A program made the position numbers and the translations under genes. A stretch of DNA of 64,000 bases, taken from positions 68,019,001 to 68,083,000 of the forward strand of contig OX419758.1 of NCBI GenBank assembly GCA_948567375.1, in the 5' to 3' direction. Source of the DNA: Lunularia cruciata. Lineage: Eukaryota > Streptophyta > Marchantiopsida > Lunulariales > Lunulariaceae. Below the pieces are notes generated by a model that made no database searches, was not told where the DNA came from, and saw only the letters and a program-made list of their open reading frames with translations. Shown piece by piece: positions 32,740-45,120 of this stretch (position 1 is its first letter; the number at the start of each line of letters is the position of its first letter).

Positions 32740-34340
32740 CCATATGCAACACTTGCAATTTGACATAATGTCTAAAAAAACTCTCCAAAGAAATCACTTT
32801 GGTAAAAGCATCAGTAGGGTTAAGTTTATCTTGACTAGCTCAATTGTTTTGTCAAACACAACATGTCTGAGAAAATGATAATTGATGTCAATGTGCTCAC
32901 TCTACTATCCGTCACTTGATTCATAGCTAGATATAAAGCACTCTTGCTATCATAGTGAAGATTCACCATGTCATGTGTCAATCCCATCTCTGTGATAAGT
33001 TTGTCAAACCAGATTGCTTCCTTTGTTGCTTCTGCTTTTGCTACATACTCAGCTTTTGTAGTAGACTGAGCTACCCACTTTTACAATATAGATCTCCAAC
33101 TTATACATCCACCTCCAAGTGTGAACACATACCTAGTGGTAGATTTCCTCCCATCCAGATCTTGTCCATAGTCAACATCTACATAGCTAATAAGTGATTT
33201 GGCATTGTAGGATTTAGCATCAAACACAAGGCCAAAATCCAATCTACCCTTGAGATATCCACTTCACAACTTCCCAATGTATCCTCCCTGGATTTGACAT
33301 GTATCTACTAGTCTTGCCCATAGCTAGAGCAATGTCAGGCCTATCACAAATTATCAAAAAAATGAGACTTCCCATTGCCTTGTTGTAGGGGATCTTGGAC
33401 ATCAAAAATTTCTCCACATCATCTATTGGACAAAAAGTTGATGAAAGCTTGAAGTGAGGAGCTAAAGGAGTACTCATAGCCTTGCCATTCTCCATGCTAA
33501 ATCTCACAAGTACCTTTCTAGTATACTTCCCTTGAATTAACCATAGCTTCCCATCCTCCAAGTTTCTTTGGATCTCCATCTCCAAAATCCTCCTTTTTGT
33601 ACCAAGATCTTTCATTCTAAACTCAAAACTCAAAACTCAAGAGAGCTTTGAGGTTATCAAAATAAGATCTATTCCTAGCTGCAATAAGCATGTCACCCAC
33701 ATAGAGTACCAGAATAATGAAGCCAAAGACTTCATAACTCACCTTTTTCATGTATACACAAGGATCAAAACACACTTCGTTTAAATCCTTGTGACCTCAT
33801 GAAATCATCAAACGGTTTGTTCCAATATCTAGGAGCTTGCTTCAATCCATACAAGGATTTTAGCAACCTGCAAACCATATCCTCTTGGCTTTTCTTCACA
33901 AAGCCCATAGGTTGTCTCATGAAGATCATTGCATTTAATTTGCCACAAAAGAAAGCAATGAAAACAGCCATTTGATCTAAGATAAGACCAAAGAAAGTCA
34001 CAAGTATACACAATAAGCAAATAATAGCATACTTGGCAACTAGAGAGTAGACCTCATTGTGATCCACACGTTTTCTTGTGTGTATCTCTTGGCCATCAAC
34101 CCGGCTTGTAGATCTTCTTTTCTCCATAAGTGGGGCTATCTTTTAGTTTGTAGACCCACTTATTGTCCACCACTTGTTGATGTTTTAGATGCTTTACTAA
34201 CTCCCAAGTCTTGTTATCAATCAATGATTGCATCACTCTTTACATTGATGCATTCAAGTTTTTCCATCAAAGCTAGAGCCTCATCATATGAAAAAGGTTC
34301 CCCTCTTTCAAGATCAAAGCCATACCAACATCATCATCAT
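32740..34340 (-). pseudogene. Copia C2 reverse transcriptase and RNase H
   Basis: The minus strand carries RVDHNEVYSLVAKYA and VCRLLKSLYGLKQAPRYWNK (33765-34127), the active-site strand YVGDML near 33690, FRMKDLGTKRRILEMEIQRN and RYMSNPGRIHWEVVKW (33244-33633). RNase H remnants follow down to 32740 (VDYGQDLDGRKSTTRYVF; STTKAEYVA). Stops and shifts separate the blocks. Confidence 0.9.
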
Positions 34341-34398
34341 CATCATCATCATCAAGAGAGAGAGAGAGAGAGATATATATATATATATATATATATAT
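34329..34398. repeat. Compound microsatellite (ATC)n-(AG)n-(AT)n
   Basis: Three simple repeats follow each other directly inside the linker between integrase and RT of copia C2. Confidence 0.97.
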
Positions 34399-34463
34399 GC
34401 TCATCTCCTAATTGTGTTGAATCAGTCCATTTTCCAAATTGTTTAGGAGCACAAATAGAGCAT

Positions 34464-34865
34464 CTAGATGTCCTCCTTATTGATAACTCGACTTGATCTT
34501 CCTGTGTTGAGGTTCACCAATCTACTCACACTCTTGTCATTCCTCAATTTGGGGAACTTACTCCTTTGTGGGAGCATCTTCTTGTGCTCATCATAAAAAC
34601 CATCATAATTAATCTCCTCCTCAACAAAATTTGGAGGAAATTGTCCCTTGTCAGTATGAGGAGCTTGAGCTTTCTCCCCCTTGGTTGATGACCTAGACTC
34701 ATTGAACAAAGCATCTCTATTGACAATCATTGTACAGATGAGGGTATTCCACAACTTTTAACCCTTCACACCACTCTGGTAGCCAATAAAACACATTTCT
34801 TGGAAGTAAGATCTAGCTTAGATCTACTTTCCTTGGGTATGAGAAGATATGCATCACATCCAAAG
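34464..34865 (-). pseudogene. Copia C2 integrase C-terminal segment and linker
   Basis: The minus strand shows GCDAYLLIPKESRSKLDLTS and KKCVLLATRVV (34766-34860), the conserved copia integrase tail, then MWNTLICTMIVNRDALFNE and an acidic linker (34464-34754). It is interrupted at 34865 by the N solo LTR. Confidence 0.85.
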
Positions 34866-36067
34866 TGTAAAAGACCAAGACCAAGGAGAGAAATAGGAGA
34901 ATAGAAGCTCACATTGGGACATTTGAATGTGAGAAAACTCCAAATGCCTAGCATGAGCTTGGGTTTTGGTATTTATAGGGAACTTACAAAGTCCTTAGCC
35001 GCTTTCTTTGAGTGCAAGTCAAGTTAACTAGAAAGCTTCTCAAGAAGCTTCCTCCTAGAAGTGTAATTTTTCAAGGATAGTAGAGAAACAGAGAAGCAAA
35101 AACACAAGTTTCACACTCAAACTCCGATGCCCCAAAGGAACACCTCTTCTTTATTATATAGTCAAAGAGGATATTCTCCAAGGAAGCTCCACCATAGGAT
35201 TAGGCACATAGATAGGTGACATGTCTGCAAGCTCCACCCTTGGATTACCTACTTAGATGGGTGACATGTTGGTCATGGTCCTATCTGGTTGGTCAAACAA
35301 GCTTTGATCGGAAGGAATCTTTTGGAGAATCTTCTTGTAGGAATCTTAGAATCACATGGGTGAGGTACCATTAGAAAGATCTTGATGAGAAAAACCAAGG
35401 GGAGGGAAGGCCAACCTTTACTCCATTCAGGGAGGGGAGGCACAATTGTACATTTTCAAGGCCTAATTCATGTGTTTAGGCCTCCAAAATTGCCTTCAAA
35501 GATTTCAAGCATATTTTGGTTCCTACTCTATTAGTAAAAGTCCCCTTTTGGTGATACCTCTTTCTGATCTATTTGGTCCATCATGTGTAACATCCTTCCA
35601 CTTGTTACCAAACCAATTCTCACCTCTAGATCATCTGTCTAGCTATTGATTCTAAGGTTTTCAAGACTATTTCAATTTTTGCCCTATTAGTAGAAGTACT
35701 CTTTTGGTGATACGTCTATCTGATATACTTTTTCCATCATGTATACATCATTCAAGATGTTACCAAGCCAAATTTCACATCTAGATCATATGTCTAGCTA
35801 TTGGTATTCCAAAAACCTCTTACTTGAATTGCAAGCTAAGCTAGCCGGGAAACTTCCCAAGAATCTTCTTTCTAAAAGCCACCTACTTGGCATGCAAGCT
35901 AAACTAGCTAGGAAAATCCTCAAGAAGCTTCCTCCTTGGTATGCATGTTACCCAATTCTTGGAAGGTACCAAGTAGCTTCCTAGATTCTTCTATAATATT
36001 TTTAGCTAGTTTGGCATATTTGCTACTTTGTCAAGATTAACTCATTGGTAAGCTCCATATTGTTACA
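34866..36067 (-). mobile_element. Solo LTR of the N chromovirus family, itself interrupted
   Basis: TGTAAAAGACC...TTGTTACA, homologous to the N and N2 LTRs, flanked by a perfect target duplication CAAAG (34861-34865 and 36068-36072). Subtracting the inner H-type LTR leaves about 447 bp, the normal N LTR length. Copia C2 integrase continues on both sides. Confidence 0.92.
35062..35811 (-). mobile_element. Solo LTR of the H chromovirus family nested in the N solo LTR
   Basis: 750 bp, TGTAATTTTTC...GGTATTCCA, matching H LTRs including the doubled 155-bp block. The flanks AGAAG (35057-35061) and AAAAC (35812-35816) agree at only three of five bases, so the target duplication is eroded; the N LTR sequence is otherwise continuous across it. 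Confidence 0.88.
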
Positions 36068-36072
36068 CAAAG

Positions 36073-37190
36073 ATTACTAAAGAATTGTAATATGCAAGTT
36101 GTTTGTGCCTCATCTCAAATAGTGTCATGTAATTAATTGCACTAGAAGGAGAAGGATTTATGAAATAAGCTGCAATGTTGACCACTTCAACCCAAAATCA
36201 TGTGATAAACCTGATTGGCTCAACATACTCCTCATCCAATCCAATAGTGTTTGGTTGAGCCTCTCAAAACACCAATTTTTTGTGGAGTATATACTATAGT
36301 GAGATGGTGAGTTATCCCTTCTTGTTGACAATACACCTCAAATTCTCCAAAAGTATATTCCCCATCATTATTTGATTGTAGAAATCTCACTTGTCTTACC
36401 AGTCTGAGTCTCAACTTGGGCTTTCAACTTCTTGAAAGTGACAAAGACCTCAGACTTTTGATGTAGGAAATAAATCCATACAAACCTTGAATAATCATTG
36501 ATGAAAGATACATAGTATGGCTTTCCAAAATGTGAGGGAGTAGGGGATAGGCCCCACATGCCACTATGTACATAATCAAAAATTTCTATGGAACTATGAG
36601 TTCCAATGCCAGAAGCAATCAAATGTTGCTTCCCTAGTACACAATGCTCAAAAAATTCTAAACTATAATGGCAATGTAGAAATAAAGCCTTTCTTGCAAA
36701 TAATAGATGTGCTCTTCTCACTAATATGACCTAGCCTTGCATGCCACAAGTAGTCAATCATATCGTGAGATTTAGTAGCATGAGCTTCTTTGCAAGTGTT
36801 GCCCTCTAGCACACATAGATTCTTGTTCTTATTTCACTTCAAGATGACTTTTCACCTAGCCATGACTCAAAATACACCATCAACTACTTTCCATTGATGA
36901 CCATTTTTGTCAAACACACCAAGAGATATCAATTTTTTTCTCATGTTAAGGATCTGCTTAACATTAGTCAATAAGCTCACAAGACCATCAAAAATTTGGG
37001 TCTTAATAGATCAGATGCCTACAATTTGACAGGGGTGATCATTCCCTATCAAAACTAAACCATTTGATATCAAGTAAGAATTAAAGAACTCCCTTTTGTA
37101 ACACATATGGTATGAACAAGCACAATCTAGAATCCATTCATCTTCCCTTTGTTGAAATAAGGGTTTAGGGTTAAGGTAACTTTGTAAAAG
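36073..37190 (-). pseudogene. Copia C2 integrase, GAG-pre-integrase and protease
   Basis: The minus strand shows SNNDGEYTFGEFEVYCQQEG (36232-36414) and YYVSFINDYSRFVWIYFL with KSEVFVTFKKLKAQVE (36368-36721), the integrase core, with an HxxC-type zinc region above. GAG-pre-integrase (DYLWHARLGHISEK) lies near 36745. A protease start reads DCACSYHMC near 37130, where DSGASYHMC is usual. Confidence 0.88.
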
Positions 37191-37193
37191 GCA

Positions 37194-38141
37194 TCATAGA
37201 GCATAGTCATCATCAAGTAAGTCCTCCTCTTCTTTTTCCATTTTGTCTTTTGCCACATTTGCTAAAGAAGGCTCAACTACTTTGCCACAACTATCTCTTG
37301 AGGTGGCCAGCTTTGCCACACTTCCAATAGAGCACGGCCTTATGGTCTTGGAATCTCCCTCTAGACCAAGATCTAGTCTTAGATTTTTGCTCCCCACCAT
37401 CTATCTGCTTTTGAGTCCTTCCACAACATTCAACATTGTTCCTAAAGAAGTCAAGGGTTGAGAAGGTAACATCATCTTCTATTGAAGATCATATGTTAAT
37501 ATATTACTCACCACCTCATTGTAGTTGATGGTCTTCTTATCATGATGTAGTAACACTCATGAAAAGGACTAGAAGGATGTAGGGAGAGAACTGAATAGGT
37601 GGAGCGGCTTTCTCTCATCACTCAAGTCCTCTCCATGATTTTGCAAGTCCACAACAAGATCATCAAAGGCATTGATATGATCTTGTATCTTGGTTCCATT
37701 GTCCTTCATCTTGACGCTCATTAGCTTCAAGGATGTGTAGAGGAAATTTGATAACTCTTTTTGATGGTACTTCTGATGAAGCTCATCAAAAAGAGTAATG
37801 TAGTCTTTGAACGCACCTAATTGCTTTATGACATGTGGTTGTAGATGTAAAACCACTATGTGTACAACTATCTCTTGCATGTTGTTCCAATCATCCTCTA
37901 ACCCCAAATCAGTCTTGGGTCTCAACAAGTTCCTAAAATCATTGGCCTTGAGCATTCTTTTCACTTGATGCTCCCGTAGGAGATAATCGGAGCATCCATC
38001 ATACTTGGCAATGTCAAATTTAGCACCTCCAATCTTCATGACTGTCATCTCCAAACTGAAGAGCATACCCAATGGAGGAATGATAGCTTTGCACCCCAAC
38101 CTCTCCTAAGGAAGTCTGCTATAGTCTATGGTCACTGCCAT
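37194..38141 (-). pseudogene. Copia C2 gag
   Basis: The minus-strand frame 37569-38099 (176 residues) holds GGAKFDIAKYDGCSDYLLRE, LGLEDDWNNMQE and LHLFSSLPTSF, typical of copia gag; the likely start is ATG at 38141 (MAVTID). The zinc-knuckle region at 37194-37400 has lost most of its cysteines. Confidence 0.88.
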
Positions 38142-38799
38142 TGTGTAAAAATTAAAGATCCATCACCTTCTCTCTTCTCTACCTTAAGACAAAACACACA
38201 AACATTTGTCCTAAAGATGCTTGCAAATAGAGTGCAGTTTGGTCAGTGGGAACTATAAAAACTCTACTCTAGGCAGGGGATAGTTGTGATGATTTTTACA
38301 CACTAAGCTCTTTCAAAAGTCCCACCTGCATGTGTACATATTAATACATTGATGATGAATAGATATCAAGAACATCTTAATTAGTCAACCTCCTGAATTG
38401 TGCACTGCCTCAGGCTCATCCAACTCTACATCACCAACCAAAACTTCTCCTAACTCCAAAATTCATAGCACCAAAACAACAATTTGTGCACCAAAACCCC
38501 TAGGTAGTACAACATGCACCAATTGAATCTAGTTTAGAGTTGTGTCTATTGAAAGCTTTTGCATGAGGATCTCAAAGGAGGAAGGAAGAAATTCAAGAAG
38601 CTTGCCTTGCCTAGTGAAGATGATCCTTGGTGGTATAGGGAAATAGAGTATGGAGATGAATTGGAGAAGAGGATTCAAGAAGGCAAAGAGGATTTTGACA
38701 ACGATAACAAAGAAGCTAAAGAAAAAACATCTGAAGTCTCCATCGGAAGCTAACTCTGAACCTGCACCTTCTCAACTTTTTGTTGAACATCAATGGTTG

Positions 38800-39055
38800 T
38801 ATCTGCATGCAAAGAGTATGGCTATGATGTATTTCAAGTTTGTAGCATTGTGCTTGGTCATCATACTCGGGGTTCAACTAACTATTGCTGATTGTCCAAG
38901 GGTGCTAACTTTAATGGATTGCCTTTCCTACATCACAAACAAGTCAAACTCTCCTAAGGAGCATTACTATGACCTTGTCAAGAAGGCAATTATTCTTGAC
39001 CAATGCCTTTGTGACCTTGCGAGAAAGAGTGGTAACAAATTCAACTTGTGAGTTT
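38800..39055 (+). pseudogene. nsLTP / 2S-albumin-superfamily-like exon carried in the copia C2 leader
   Basis: On the plus strand, opposite to C2, a frame reads MAMMYFKFVALCLVIILG as a convincing signal peptide, then ADCPRVLTLMDCLSYI, PKEHYYDLVKKAI and DQCLCDLARKSG. Spacing (C-8-C-14-xx-11-CxC) fits the first six cysteines of non-specific lipid-transfer proteins, with the central CC pair changed to YY (TGT to TAT type changes). Such proteins are secreted and bind lipids. The frame ends at 39051 in a GTGAGT-like donor, before the last two cysteines. A frame directly upstream (38559-38753, rich in K and E with DDPWWYREI) is unrecognised and may be part of the same insert. Confidence 0.62.
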
Positions 39056-39668
39056 GAGCAGCCATCTTGCCAAGAAACCCCTCTCAAAGGAAGGTATCCA
39101 TGATGTTGAAATTCTTGTTGCATTGGATGAGAATAGATGTATTCCAATAGCCAAGTTCTTGTTGAATCTTCCTTCCTTAATGACTTGCAAGCTTCCTCCT
39201 TGGATCTCAACCGTGCAAACTCCTCTACCACTCCCTTTATCTTTTGTATTTTCTTTTCTCTACTTCAACCGCTTTGACTTCTCAATGCAAAATTTCTCAA
39301 TTTCCAACCTGGGGTCATTGATTGCCTAAGATAAAGATTTCCAACACTCTCTCTGCTTTCAACAGCCTAGGTGAGAATAATAGAACCTCCTCTTCCTTTC
39401 TTTTGGGTCCTTGATGACCACTTCCTCTGCCTCCTTTGATGTCTAATAAGTCTAGAAAGCAATGCCCAACAAACAATGCCAATTTTCTCAACAGCAACAC
39501 CATCTTGGCCAACGACCTCACAAATTTTGTCTTTTGTATTTTGTCAAATTTTGCTTCATCAATATTACAAAGACATTTTGAACAATAACAGATTGTTTTC
39601 CATCAGCTCCAACATTGGATAGAATCCTACAACATTGCACATTGTCAACCAATTTGCATGATATCATT
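39056..39668. other. Rest of the copia C2 leader
   Basis: Short frames on both strands, none recognised. Immediately next to the 5' LTR the minus strand reads ATGATATCATGC, a drifted version of the initiator-Met primer site. Confidence 0.45.
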
Positions 39669-39904
39669 TGAAGGTCCAATTCAATAATATAAAGAAAATG
39701 CATGCACCATGGTCAACATCAAAAATATGTGGTTCACTTCATTGAAGCTATGTCCATGGGAACAAACCAATAGCTTTATTGATGATAAGACTAATGTGTC
39801 CCGGAGAGCGTCTACTAGCTCTCTCGTATAGTAGTCCAGCCTTAGACTAACTGACCACAATCAGACTAACTCGAGTTACTCAAGACTTGAGTTAACTCCT
39901 AACA
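39669..39904 (-). repeat. 5' LTR of copia C2
   Basis: 236 bp, matching 32259-32495 with scattered substitutions (for example CATGGTCAACATC against CATGGTCGACATC). TSD TTATA follows. Confidence 0.92.
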
Positions 39905-39909
39905 TTATA

Positions 39910-42360
39910 ATCACTTTCTTAATATTAGTTTAAATTTTCCTCTCTAGGGTACTCCTTATATGTATACAGAGAAATAAGCACAAAAGCCATTCCTTGAATG
40001 AGAGATCACAAACTCATTGAATGCAAATGAAATGTAAGATAAGATATGTAAAGTATACAAAATAGTCAACATCTGATTGTATGATAGCATAAATAGACAT
40101 AGCCTAAAAATATATCAAAAGGAATACCTATATACCAATAACATGCATTGGAAAAGCAACAATGACATTGCATGTAAAGGAATAAAATTGAGTTGATGTG
40201 CAAATCTAGAAAGTTTCAGATAGACCAAAGTAGAAAATCAAAGTAGCAACTAGGAAATTGGAAGTCGTGGAGGATCCAAGAGTCAGCCCGAAAGTATGAA
40301 ATCTTTAAGAACAAGGAAAAAAGAGCAAAACATTAGAGGATTGGATATAGATGTATTGCAGTGTTATGAACACATTAGTCCTAAAACACCAACAACACAA
40401 AGGGAAGTAGAAAGGTAGTCAGAGTACACCTCCACAAAAGTGCATACAACTTTATCAATGCCAAACAAGAGTCGAAGTAGCTTGGCAAATGCCAATAACC
40501 CTTGTACAAGGGGTTTTGAGTTTTTATTCAAGGGTATTGATTTTCTATTTGAAAACTCATAATTGCCTAGCAATCCTTGTGCAAATAGTGCAAAAGGTTC
40601 AAATAGTCTAGAAATCTCAAACTTGGTAAAATTTACATTCAGAAAAGAGAGTGTTCATTTATAATTCCTTTCCCATTTAATTTTTATTTTATGTGCTTTT
40701 ATTAATGGAAACAAAAAAGTATTAAAGAGGAGTGAAATCCAAGAAAGAGCAAGGAAATCTATCAACTAGTAGAAAGCATGCTAATATTAGTAGATTCAGA
40801 AGTTACTATCTAGAAGATCAGAACACAAGATATTGAAACAAACATCCTTATGTCATGGTATCCTAGATCTACAATGGATCTTGAAAACATTTGGGTATCC
40901 AAAATTTAAAGTCTACAAAGACTATGTGTGATGAATATTTTAATTCAATTAGTATAGATTATTTTATAATATTCATATTCAAAAATCTTAACATTTTCAA
41001 ATATAATATTATTCTACAAATATTATTACTAAATTAAGTTTTTGATTTAATATATTTAACTGAATTTTTCAGCAACATATTAAAAATATTTACAAGAAAA
41101 TAATTCATTTTAATATATTGCTTAAATAATTTATGTTACCTTTAACTTTCATTCTTTATTTGCTAGAATAAGCTAATCATACAAGTTCATCAAATGTTTG
41201 TTTGATGTTGAATGGATTCTTACAAATAAATTATAATTTTTTTTGAGTAAGCCTATTAGATCAAGAAATAAAACTAGAATTAAGATTTTCTTGAGGAATG
41301 ATTTTTTACTAGAATTAAGATTTTCTTGAGGAATGATTATTAGGAGATAGTGTATTATAAAGAATTGATGATTGAATTTCAATATTTTACTGATTGTGGT
41401 AACCAAATATCTACCAAAATGTGGTTGAACAGCAAGAAACAAGTTTGTTCCCTCAAGATATAGATCTAAAATGGCTAGATTTTGGAAAGAAGTGTGACAA
41501 ATTGCTGTTTTGTATTGTTATCTACTTAAACTTTTGGATAGGAACTTAGAAGAGTGTAATGTGACTCTCTATGCCCCACTACGGCAAATGGAAAACTAAA
41601 ATTTCACTTCACTATTTCTTGAAGTTGATGATTCAATCAACTCCAAAGAGGTTGCTCCACTACGAAGACATTTAAATCTAAAAAATGTGTTCTACTTTTC
41701 CCAAAAAGCACAACTCAAAAGACACTTTGCATTGGTGCAATTTGTTTTGTTTGTTGTTGTGGTACTATTCAGCACTACAATTCATTTCTGATCCATCAAG
41801 GCATTGCTTTGCTCCTTTAGAACTCTCAAGGATCTCAATTTTATGTCATAAGTATGAATGGTCATTCATATTTAGTAACTCAGATTTCTATTATAAAATT
41901 TTCCTCACATTCACTCAACAAAAACATATATCAATACTCAAAATTTAAGCAAAAGTGACAAAGAGCTTCTATCCTTTTTGCTTTAACATGTTTGGATGAT
42001 GAATGAATTATTTAGATTAGGCCAAAGCCTTTAATACTCTTCCTATTCTAAGCCCAAGAAATTTGAGGAAAGCTGAAGATCTTCTTGAATCATTCTCATT
42101 GTAAATCGCTAATCCTATCTTCTTGTATTATCTTATTCTACTCACATGTAGGTAAACTAAGTTCTTAATGTATCAAGTAAGGTATTAATTCTTCCTCAAA
42201 GAAAACTTGAGACTTATTACTTCAAAGTTTACATCTACAAAGGTCCTACAATTAAGAAGAATTTCTACAACTATGAACTTTTGCAAAGATCTTTGGCCTA
42301 AAGTACTATTGCAAAGAACTACCTTTGCCCCTACAAATCCTGAGAAGGAGTTTGGTCCTC
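39910..42360. other. AT-rich gene-less stretch
   Basis: No recognisable gene. It contains a 35-bp tandem duplication at 41273-41338 (unit starting ACTAGAATTAAG). Reading frames are short and of low complexity. Confidence 0.5.
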
Positions 42361-42369
42361 TCTAGCTAA

Positions 42370-43085
42370 TTACCAATTTCATTCATAAGGTATCAAAAGA
42401 TTTGGTGAATTTCCTATTTGTATGTTCTCAAAGCCTAATCTCTAATTGGTACATTTTTTCATTTTTGTACTTCTTCTCCTCTAGCTTTTCCACTTGTAAT
42501 TTTAGCTTGTGTAATCTAGTCTTTGTTATCTTACCTTTAGGTTCGTCCTCCATCATTACCACCAATTGATCTCAAACATCAGCAATCTATTGGAGTCCTT
42601 TCTTCTTGATTTCTTTGGAGTTGTTGCTTAAAACTTCAACTTCCTTAGTCATGTCCTCCCCTATTTGGGGTTGGTATGCTACCCTCTTCTCTTTCTCCTC
42701 TTTACTTATTTGGTTAGTCCTTCAAGTTGTATAGCCATTTCCTTCATCTGATGGGCGTCTACCCTGTAGAGTAACAAACTTGGCCTTTCTTGATTCAACT
42801 TCATCCCAAATGCTAAACACTTCTTCACTTGCACCTTGAGCTACTCTTTGTACACTTGTTGCTTTTGCTTGTATTCAAGCCAAAAAGTTCACAAGTCTCC
42901 CTAAAACTTCCAAATATCTTCTTTGTATCGGTTTTTTTTATATGTAGTGAAGGAAGGTTTTTTGGTGCTTCAATTTGCAATTCTCTTGCATAAGAATGTT
43001 CACCTTCCTGCCCTTCTTCTTGTACAAGTTCTGATTCTGTACTAAAGATTAAAGATACTATACATAAGTTAAACTTAGGTCTCAT
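42370..43085 (-). pseudogene. Unrecognised, degenerate coding-like segment with coiled-coil character
   Basis: The minus strand, read with two or three frame changes, gives a lysine/glutamate-rich helical pattern: ELQIEAPKNLPSLHIKK (42825-43085), MKEMAIQLEGLTK, TKEVEVLSNNSKEIKKKG, and KLKLQVEKLEEKKYKNEKM. In-frame stops interrupt it. I do not recognise the family; it could be a decayed host gene or transposon-borne protein. Confidence 0.35.
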
Positions 43086-43089
43086 TTCG

Positions 43090-45120
43090 TTGCCCGATTA
43101 TATTATACAGATGGAGAAACACAATTGAATGGCTAAAATGTTTAACGTATAATAATCATCCTTATTTATATTTAAACTATCTTTAAATTATAAAATACTC
43201 ACTTTAAAGCTCTATTAAATTACTGTATTTAATCAAAAAGCTAGATAGTTAACAGTTGAATTAAAAAAAAGTTAGTGTAAAGGAAGGATACATTTACCCA
43301 AAAAGGGAGTAAATCTCCTTAGTATATTTGTTTTTTATTTGTGATATTTATATTATGTAGTATATATGTATGTTATTTTTATCTGTTTTGAGGGAACTGA
43401 AATTTCTTAATATGTTGCTGAATTGAACTTCCATCAAATTTACTAAGTTAATTGTTATTATAGTATGTGTAACATAATTTATTATATTTTATGTATAATT
43501 TATCAAATTCCAAAATCTCAAATAAAATTATTAGATTGATTAATAATTATAATTTACATAACTAATATTTATATGGAAACTTTACATTTGAAAGCCCAAA
43601 ATTTTTCAAGACCCACCTGTTAATTCTAGATATCACGATTTTGGTTTAAATTCCATCTTATTTTAGATTCTTATCGTTTAGATCATAACTCACAAATTAT
43701 CTAATGTAAGCTTTCAACCAATTAATACTTTTCCTTGCTCTTTCATGGATTGGACTCCCCTCTAATAGTATATGTTGTTTTTCCACACTCTCTCTTTGAT
43801 TTCACTCTCCTCTTTAATAGTAGGTTTTTCTCCCACATAAAAGTATAGAACATAAATAAACTAATTCTAAAAGTAATAGTTATATTTTGAATGCATATAA
43901 GGATAATACTCTGATATAATTGTACTTAAAGTAAAAGTAAAACTGGTAAAATATTGATGTTTATATAATAGGTCACCATTTTAAATTATATAATAATATT
44001 TATATAATAAGTCATCATCAAATAAAAATGTACTAGATTTGATATATATATTCTACCAAGCCTTTACTTTGAATTACTTTATGTCTGTATGACATGATCT
44101 ATAATCTAAATTGAGATTTGGAAACACCACCATAATACCTATAATATTACAACAAGTAAATAAGATTGTGTATTCTTTACTTCTATCATTTTTCATAATA
44201 TAAATATTGTAAACTAAAGTCATGAAAATGATATTCTATCCTGATCTTGTATATGCTCATATACTTTTTATCTCTATATTTAACCCAAACAGAAATTTAT
44301 ATACATATCAAGAGATTCTTCTCCACTACAATTTTATTTTGAATAATGATAAACAAGTAGAAGTTTCCCATATATCTACTCTACTCTCTTTAAAACAAGC
44401 ATTAGAATCACTACGACATCATAGAACCAATTACGAACCACTAAACTAAGGTAAACTCAGCCGTATATTCAACAACAAAAATTATGATTGATAAATACTA
44501 AAGAAATTTCGATGGAATATCTTAGGTAACAACGATTACATAATGTTACCTGTTTTGTGGCAACGAGATCGTAATCTGTTACACTCTATACTATTTCATA
44601 AAATTAGTTTTGTCTATATAACAATATATAGCCCATCAATCATCATATCGCATTTAGACACATGAAAGTTAAGAAGACTTTAATGCTTTTATTTTCCAAT
44701 TCCATAAATATTTCTATTATCGATAAGAACTAGCTTTTATAAATGTATAACACAAAGAATTATGAAAAGAGAATATATTTGATCCTAATATAATTTATCC
44801 CAAGTGTTTTTTGTGGCCTACTTTACTGGACCTCGTAGGTATTCAATACAGTGCTTTTGTTCTTTTACTGATAAATTGATATATCAAGTATGTCTCTTTG
44901 TTTGACATAAAAAGAATCTTTCAAATAAAGAGGTATTATAAAACATCTTAAATAATCTTGCAAGTCTAGATGATTTGAAAAATCCAAACCTTTACTAATT
45001 TTCTAGTAGCTAAGCTAGTTAGATCTTGCCTAGAAATCTCCACTTTCTTATTCTCTCACATTTTCTTAATTACTATCTTGTTTCAAGATAGTTTCTTAGT
45101 TTCAAGTGTGTTTCTTAATT
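43090..45120. other. Very AT-rich gene-less stretch
   Basis: Long A/T-dominated sequence with no family recognised. A 75-codon frame at 44222-44449 has no recognisable motif and is not called. Confidence 0.5.

Larger units (their letters stand above)
32259..39904 (-). mobile_element. Ty1/copia LTR retrotransposon C2, with nested solo LTRs and a gene-derived insert
   Basis: LTRs at 32259-32495 and 39669-39904 are flanked by a perfect target duplication TTATA (32254-32258 and 39905-39909). Minus-strand order: 5' LTR, unusual 1.5-kb leader, gag (38141 downward), protease, integrase, RT, RNase H, purine-rich tract, 3' LTR. An N-family solo LTR (34866-36067) splits the integrase. Without it, C2 is about 6.4 kb, over 1 kb more than a typical copia, and the surplus lies in the leader. 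The RT active site is YVGDML, with the first aspartate lost. Confidence 0.93.

Noticed and set aside
34464-34754. Independent small gene on the minus strand
   Set aside because: It lies between the integrase tail and the RT of copia C2 and matches the usual acidic linker of copia polyproteins.
44222-44449. 75-codon plus-strand frame in the AT-rich region
   Set aside because: No recognisable motif, no neighbours, and length compatible with chance in AT-rich DNA.
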